Source: JASLBX01 sp036374175
Lineage (GTDB): Bacteria > Actinomycetota > Actinomycetes > Jiangellales > Jiangellaceae
DNA length: 8,216 nt
Assembly: GCA_036374175.1 (NCBI GenBank)
Contig: DASUUH010000005.1
Location: 1-8,216, forward strand
Direction: 5' to 3'
Below are positions 4,830-8,216 of the stretch, piece by piece. Position 1 is the stretch's first letter. Every line of letters starts with the position of its first letter. The notes under the pieces are model-generated. The model was not told the origin of the DNA. It ran no database searches and was given only the letters and a program-made list of their open reading frames with translations. The position numbers and the translations under genes were made by a program.

Positions 4830-6515
4830 TCAGGCGGCGCAACAGGACAGCTTGGACACATCGCGGGTGAATCCCTGCGCGGCGAGCTTCAGGCCCTCGG
4901 CCATGGTCAGGTACGGCGACCAGCTTTCGGCCAGGTCAGTCACGGTGAGCCCGAACTTGATCGCGTACACGGCGGCCTGTATGACATCGCCGGCACCGTC
5001 GGCGAGCATGTGCACGCCGAGCACCTTGTCGGTGGCTTCGTCGGCGACGATCTTAATGACGCCTCTGGTGTCGTGGTTGACCAGCGCACGGGGAACCGCG
5101 GTCAGCGGCAGCACGGACGTTCTTACTGCGTGGCCGACCTCGCGGGCCCGATCCTCAGTGAGTCCGACAGCGGCGATCTGAGGCGACGTGAACGTCACCC
5201 GCGGCAGCACGGCCAGGTCCGTCCGGCGCGTCCGACCGGGCAACGCGTTCTCGGCCGCGAGCGCGCCTTGGTGGGCGGCGACATAGACCAACTGTGGCGC
5301 CGAGGTGACGTCGCCAGCGGCGAACACGATCGGGTTGTGGGTCCGGAGCGTCTCGTTGACGACGATCGCCCCGTTGTCGTCGAGCGCGATGCCAGCCGCT
5401 TCGGTATTCAAGTCGGCCGTGTTGGGCCGCCGACCAGTGGCCACGAGGATCTGGTCGACCACGAATCGCCGCTCGTCACCGTCGACATCGGCGACCACGA
5501 CTCGCCGGTCACCATCGAGCTCAACCCGGGTGATTCGCGCCGGGGCGTGGATCTGGGCGCCCTGCTCGCGCAACACGTCGGAAAGCGCCGCAGATATCTC
5601 CAGCTCTTCGAACGGGGCGATCCGGTCGAGCACGTCGAAGAACATCACCTGCGAGCCAACGTGCAGGAAGAATTGCCCGAGTTCCAGACCGATCGCGTTG
5701 GCGCCGATCACCGCCACTGATCCGGGCACCTGGTGTAGGTCCAGCGCGTCGGCGGACTTTAGATAACCCGCTTCGGCCAGTCCCGGGATCGGCGGCACGG
5801 CAGCAGACGCACCGGCGGCGATGATGTAGGCGCCGGCCTGAAGCGGCTGACCGTCCACGTTCAAAGTACGCTCGTCGGCGAATCGGGCCACGCCGCGGAC
5901 CAGGTCGATCCCGTACTCACCCACTAGATCCTCGTACTTCTCCTTGCGCAGCCCTGTGACCAACTCGTCCTTCTGCGCCACGAGCATACGCAGATCAACG
6001 GCATGCGCACTGGTGTCCACACCGGCGAACGGGTGGTGTCCAGCATCGTGGATGGTCTCGGCGGCGCGGAGCAGTGCCTTGGAGGGCACGCAGCCCACGT
6101 TGACACATGTCCCGCCGATCGTAGACCGCTCCACCATCACCACCCTGGCTCCCAGGTCACGCGCCCGGATTGCCGCAGCGAATGCTGCCGACCCCGAGCC
6201 CACGATTGCCAGGTCATAGTCTCGGCCGATACCCGCGGCAGCGGACTGCTCACCGACCGCAGCCAGCGGGGCAACCCTGCCAGGTGTGTAACCGGAATCC
6301 CGCACCGACTCGGCCAGCTGGTCCAGATCAGTAGTCTCATCCGCGGTGAACGACGCCTTCCCACGCCGCCAATCCGCCGAAGCGCTCACCGCGCCCGCCG
6401 ACCGCAGCGCGTCCGCGACGTGCACATTGCACGAATCGCACGTCATCCCGTCGACCGCCATTCGCATCACAAGCGCCACAAGGCTCTCCTCGTCATCGCC
6501 TGCCAATTTGGACAT
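4830..6515 (-). CDS. merA: Mercuric reductase MerA
   Basis: This cytoplasmic FAD enzyme reduces Hg(II) to volatile Hg(0) with NADPH. It has 561 residues, the same length as the Tn501 enzyme as I remember it. Residues about 17-85 are an HMA-type NmerA domain with GMTCDSC (C26, C29), which captures Hg(II). From about 99 comes the FAD fold (DLAIVGSGSAAFAAAI), then the redox-active pair C137/C142 in GGTCVNVGCVPSK. The NAD(P)H-binding fold follows (VAVIGANAIGLELGQFF), then the second FAD motif (VFAAGDVT), and the dimerisation domain ends in LSCCAA, whose vicinal C558/C559 deliver Hg to the partner active site. All catalytic cysteines are present, which separates it from lipoamide dehydrogenase. 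The ATG at 6515 lies where the promoter should start transcription. The GTG at 6479, with GAGGAG 6 nt upstream, is a strong alternative (549 residues). It is convergent with the DUF3179 gene. Confidence 0.96.
   Translation of the reverse strand: MSKLAGDDEESLVALVMRMAVDGMTCDSCNVHVADALRSAGAVSASADWRRGKASFTADETTDLDQLAESVRDSGYTPGRVAPLAAVGEQSAAAGIGRDYDLAIVGSGSAAFAAAIRARDLGARVVMVERSTIGGTCVNVGCVPSKALLRAAETIHDAGHHPFAGVDTSAHAVDLRMLVAQKDELVTGLRKEKYEDLVGEYGIDLVRGVARFADERTLNVDGQPLQAGAYIIAAGASAAVPPIPGLAEAGYLKSADALDLHQVPGSVAVIGANAIGLELGQFFLHVGSQVMFFDVLDRIAPFEELEISAALSDVLREQGAQIHAPARITRVELDGDRRVVVADVDGDERRFVVDQILVATGRRPNTADLNTEAAGIALDDNGAIVVNETLRTHNPIVFAAGDVTSAPQLVYVAAHQGALAAENALPGRTRRTDLAVLPRVTFTSPQIAAVGLTEDRAREVGHAVRTSVLPLTAVPRALVNHDTRGVIKIVADEATDKVLGVHMLADGAGDVIQAAVYAIKFGLTVTDLAESWSPYLTMAEGLKLAAQGFTRDVSKLSCCAA
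6486..6491 (-). promoter_or_regulatory. Internal ribosome-binding site for an alternative merA start
   Basis: GAGGAG on the minus strand is followed after 6 nt by a GTG (6479-6477) in the merA frame. Starting there would place GMTCDSC at residues 11-17, close to the usual position in MerA proteins. It competes with the leaderless ATG at 6515. Confidence 0.5.
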
Positions 6516-6522
6516 GCCAACG

Positions 6523-6554
6523 AACGTAGACCTTCCATCCCACTGGAATGTCAA
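6523..6554 (-). promoter_or_regulatory. MerR-family operator/promoter of merA
   Basis: On the minus strand the -35 TTGACA (6554-6549) and a poor -10 TACGTT (6528-6523) are 20 bp apart, or 19 bp if CTACGT is used. The spacer region is filled by the imperfect dyad ACATTCCA-(6)-TGGAAGGT, with perfect inner arms TTCCA (6533-6537 on the plus strand) and TGGAA (6544-6548). An over-long spacer bearing a dyad centred between the boxes is the hallmark of MerR-family activated promoters (MerR, CueR, ZntR). The expected transcription start, about 6516, coincides with the merA ATG. No merR gene is in the window. Confidence 0.75.
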
Positions 6555-6627
6555 GTTGCCGCTCAACGCCCCAGGAGAAAGGAGGATCGGCAAGACCTGC
6601 TTGCACATGACAGCCCGCGCGCTGAGG

Positions 6628-7080
6628 TCAGCTCTTCGGGCGTTCCTTCTTGCCTTCCTGCAGCAGCCGCACCACCTCGGCGATCCGCACCGGGCGCAGA
6701 TCCGGCCGGCGCTTCGTCGCATCGATGTAACGCAGATATGCTTTGCGGTAGAACTGCGCAAGCGAGTCGAAGAACGCGCTCGCGTCGGGCGCCGCATTCA
6801 GCGCGGCGGCGATGTCCGGCGCAAGGTCGCCACGCTGTGGGCCCTCGGGTGCCAGCACGACGTCGACCACGTCGCCAGTCTGCAGCGGCATGGTCGGACA
6901 CCACGCCGGCCCGAGGACGAGCACGTGACCACCGCCGGCTGAGTCGATGACACCCCGTAGCCCGAAGCCATTCAGCGTCCCGGTGACGTGATGGCGGCTC
7001 TTGGACCCCCATACGCCGTCAGGATCGAACGGTAGGGGCACATGCGTGCGGCCCCGATCGTCAACGGTGACCGTCGTCAT
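6628..7080 (-). CDS. DUF1905/YdeI-like (OmpD-associated family) protein
   Basis: This is a 150-residue cytoplasmic protein. Residues about 5-90 look like a DUF1905 beta-barrel (VPLPFDPDGVWG, HHVTGTLNGFGLRGVI, GHVLVLG, LQTGDVVDVVLAPEG). Residues about 95-145 are the YdeI/OmdA helical tail (AAPDASAFFDSLAQFYRKAYLRYIDATKRRP, shown to its first part by SLAQFYRKAYLRYI, then RIAEVVRLLQEGK). Members are annotated as bacteriocin-protection or OmpD-associated, but their chemistry is unknown. It has no Cys pair, so direct mercury binding is not obvious; one Cys lies in PAWCPTM. The ATG at 7080 is chosen because homology begins there; its ribosome-binding site is weak, and an in-frame GTG 27 nt upstream is possible. 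It lies upstream of merA on the same strand, separated by 112 bp that contain merA's own promoter, and is divergent from merB. Confidence 0.8.
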   Translation of the reverse strand: MTTVTVDDRGRTHVPLPFDPDGVWGSKSRHHVTGTLNGFGLRGVIDSAGGGHVLVLGPAWCPTMPLQTGDVVDVVLAPEGPQRGDLAPDIAAALNAAPDASAFFDSLAQFYRKAYLRYIDATKRRPDLRPVRIAEVVRLLQEGKKERPKS

Positions 7081-7149
7081 GAACCGCCGAGTGTGTCCTG
7101 CGTTCACTTCCCACCACTGCGCGCGCGTCCCGGCTTGCCATATGCCGTC

Positions 7150-7181
7150 ACAGTAGCCGCCACGGTCTCCTGGAGGGTCTA
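7150..7181 (-). promoter_or_regulatory. Possible promoter of the YdeI-like gene
   Basis: On the minus strand TAGACC (7181-7176) and TACTGT (7155-7150) are 20 bp apart. TAGACCCTCCA matches the left part of the merA promoter, TTGACATTCCA, at 8 of 11 positions. It uses the same sequence, in reverse, that forms the right half of the proposed merB promoter, so one half-site could serve both divergent genes. Both boxes are weak. Confidence 0.3.
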
Positions 7182-7185
7182 CGGT
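7154..7185 (+). promoter_or_regulatory. Possible merB promoter sharing the merA half-operator
   Basis: TGGAGGGTCTACGGT (7171-7185) matches the merA promoter block TGGAAGGTCTACGTT at 13 of 15 positions. It lies 8 nt before the merB ATG; the merA block lies 7 nt before its ATG. TACGGT (7180-7185) would be the -10. The matching -35 position (7154-7159, TAGCCG) is poor, and the left half of the dyad is not conserved. The GGAGGG inside could instead act as a distant ribosome-binding site (about 16 nt before the ATG). Confidence 0.45.
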
Positions 7186-7193
7186 CCCATGCC

Positions 7194-7820
7194 ATGGCCA
7201 CTCCATCCATTGCTGAACTGCGAACCACGTGGGCGAACCGTCCGGTCTTCTCCAACTCCCGGATGAACCGGGCGGCCATCGGGCTGTTGGCCGACGCGCG
7301 CCCTGTCACAGCCGAAGCCCTGGCAGCAGCGACCGGGGAACCCGTTGCACAGGCCAGAGCTCACATCGAGGCCGCCGCCGGGCTCGGCTACGAGGTCGAG
7401 GACGGAACTCTCGTAGGCGCCGCGCTCACCTTGCGGCCTACCCGGCACCGATTCCGGGTGCGCGGCCATGGCCTGTACACCTGGTGCGGCTTCGACGCCC
7501 TGTTCCTGCCGATCATGCTACGTGAGCGTGCCGAGGTCGCCTCGACCTGCCCGATCACCGGCACCGACATCACGGTGACAGTCGAACCAGACGGGACGCC
7601 ATCCCTCGCGTCACCAGAGTCCACGGTCGTGGGCATCGTCGGCCACGACATCACATCCTGCTGCACAACCACGGGCCCACAGTCCGATGTCTGCACCCAG
7701 ATGCCGTTGTTCGCATCACGCCAAGCGGGAGAGCGGTGGCAGGCCGGCCATGCCGGTGTGGGCATCATCGACCTGCACGACGCACGCGAGATCGCACGCG
7801 CCTACGTCGCCGCACGCTGA
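7194..7820 (+). CDS. merB: Organomercurial lyase MerB
   Basis: This 208-residue cytoplasmic enzyme protonolyses the C-Hg bond of organomercurials to give a hydrocarbon and Hg(II), the substrate of MerA. An N-terminal winged-helix-like region spans about 25-75 (LLADARPVTAEALAAATGEPV). The catalytic part follows with YTWCGFDALF (C98 and D101, equivalent to C96 and D99 of the R831b enzyme) and STCPITG (C119, equivalent to C117). The third catalytic Cys best aligns with C167 in DVCTQMPLFAS, anchored by the FFAS-like motif. An extra vicinal pair, C156/C157, lies 10 residues earlier, where the classic enzyme has its CC directly before HVHFFAS. Length is normal (212 in R831b). The only in-frame ATG start is used, and the transcript may be leaderless. 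It is divergent from the YdeI-like gene and not in an operon with merA. Confidence 0.92.
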   Translation: MATPSIAELRTTWANRPVFSNSRMNRAAIGLLADARPVTAEALAAATGEPVAQARAHIEAAAGLGYEVEDGTLVGAALTLRPTRHRFRVRGHGLYTWCGFDALFLPIMLRERAEVASTCPITGTDITVTVEPDGTPSLASPESTVVGIVGHDITSCCTTTGPQSDVCTQMPLFASRQAGERWQAGHAGVGIIDLHDAREIARAYVAAR

Positions 7821-7979
7821 CGCAACATCACAGCCCTAAACGCCACATCGGTCCGGAACCCTGGCCGCGCAGATAGGTCCGTGAACCGCCACCCGGCTTC
7901 AACAGATCGCAGGGCAGCAGATGCAACCTCCGGATGACCAACGAGATCTACGAGGCCGCCGTAGTGGTACTGCAAACAC

Positions 7980-8216
7980 CTACTCGGTGTGCCCCGCGCC
8001 GTGCCGACGCTCGGCCTCGGTCTTGACAGCCTCGAGTGATGAGGCAACCGTCCGTTCCCAGGCACGCGCCACCAGACGACCCCACCACGCGCCGAGCCAC
8101 CACAGGTCGGTGCCGAGTTCGCCGCGGTACTCCAGACGCGTCGAGTGTTCGTCACCGGTCAACACGAACTCCTCGACGACGTGCGGCACCGGGCCTCGGA
8201 CCAGCCGGAAGTCGAC
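7980..8216 (-). CDS. SRPBCC-family protein, C-terminal part
   Basis: The last 78 residues of a gene that enters from the right edge; the reading frame is open to the window end. TRLEYRGELGTDLWWLGAWW followed by RLVARAWERTVASSLEAVKTEAERR is the final beta-strand and long C-terminal helix typical of START/Bet v1-like SRPBCC (polyketide cyclase or lipid-binding) proteins. These bind hydrophobic ligands in a cavity; the ligand here cannot be told. The 159-bp gap to merB shows no clear gene or terminator. Its link to mercury resistance is unknown, and it may be host or element DNA. Confidence 0.7.
   Translation of the reverse strand, partial: VDFRLVRGPVPHVVEEFVLTGDEHSTRLEYRGELGTDLWWLGAWWGRLVARAWERTVASSLEAVKTEAERRHGAGHTE

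Noticed and set aside
4380..5720. Long plus-strand open frame (446 codons) across the DUF3179 and merA genes
   Set aside because: It overlaps two clearly homologous genes in other frames, has low-complexity Ser/Arg/Gly-rich content and no family motif. It is a high-GC shadow frame.
6579..6609. AAGGAGG on the plus strand followed by an ATG at 6607
   Set aside because: The spacing is about 21 nt, and the frame runs antisense through the YdeI-like gene without any recognisable protein.
6003..6950. Plus-strand open frame (315 codons) opposite merA and the YdeI-like gene
   Set aside because: It is Arg/His-rich and spans two real genes on the other strand; it is antisense shadow.
7802..8155. Minus-strand open frame between merB and the SRPBCC gene
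   Set aside because: Most of it overlaps the SRPBCC gene in another frame. The part in the gap (GLVDLVGHPEVASAALRSV) looks mildly protein-like, but I know no family for it and no start can be defined.

Overview
The window comes from a high-GC Gram-positive bacterium of the Actinomycetota. The evidence is strong G/C third-position bias, an initiator tRNA-fMet remnant of actinobacterial type, an actinobacterial-style IS481 transposase and an actinobacterial type of mercuric reductase. The genus cannot be decided from the sequence. The region is accessory DNA: an insertion sequence, a tRNA-targeted integrative element and a mercury-resistance cargo.

Layout. Positions 1-475 hold no intact gene. 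There is a decayed alpha/beta-hydrolase remnant (19-225), a cluster of ACGGT boxes (357-397) ending in a 29-bp repeat (380-408), and a hairpin (411-439). Positions 476-1836 are an IS481-like element. It has three tandem 23-bp repeats at its left end, one intact DDE transposase and a matching inverted repeat at its right end. Its right end lies only 5 bp from the 3' CCA end of a tRNA-fMet fragment (minus strand, 1842-1891). That fragment is followed by a putative integrase-arm region (1889-2056), which carries the second copy of the 29-bp repeat, and then by a tyrosine integrase (2057-3400). This is the classic junction of an integrative element in the 3' half of a tRNA gene. The element reads rightwards and its far end is not in the window.

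The cargo is a membrane-anchored DUF3179 protein (3515-4780, +), mercuric reductase merA (4830-6515, -), a DUF1905/YdeI-like protein (6628-7080, -), organomercurial lyase merB (7194-7820, +) and the C-terminal part of an SRPBCC-family protein (7980-8216, -). MerB would cleave C-Hg bonds to release Hg(II), and MerA would reduce Hg(II) to volatile Hg(0). Together they form a broad-spectrum mercury-resistance pair. No merR, merT or merP is present in the window.

Regulation. Upstream of merA is a textbook MerR-family promoter: a TTGACA -35, a 19-20 bp spacer filled by an inverted repeat, and a poor -10. The 3' half of this promoter, TGGARGGTCTACG, recurs at the same distance from the merB ATG. 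This suggests that the two unlinked, oppositely oriented genes form one regulon with leaderless or near-leaderless transcripts. The cognate regulator must lie outside the window. The DUF3179 and YdeI-like proteins are candidate accessory members of this locus, but that rests on context only.
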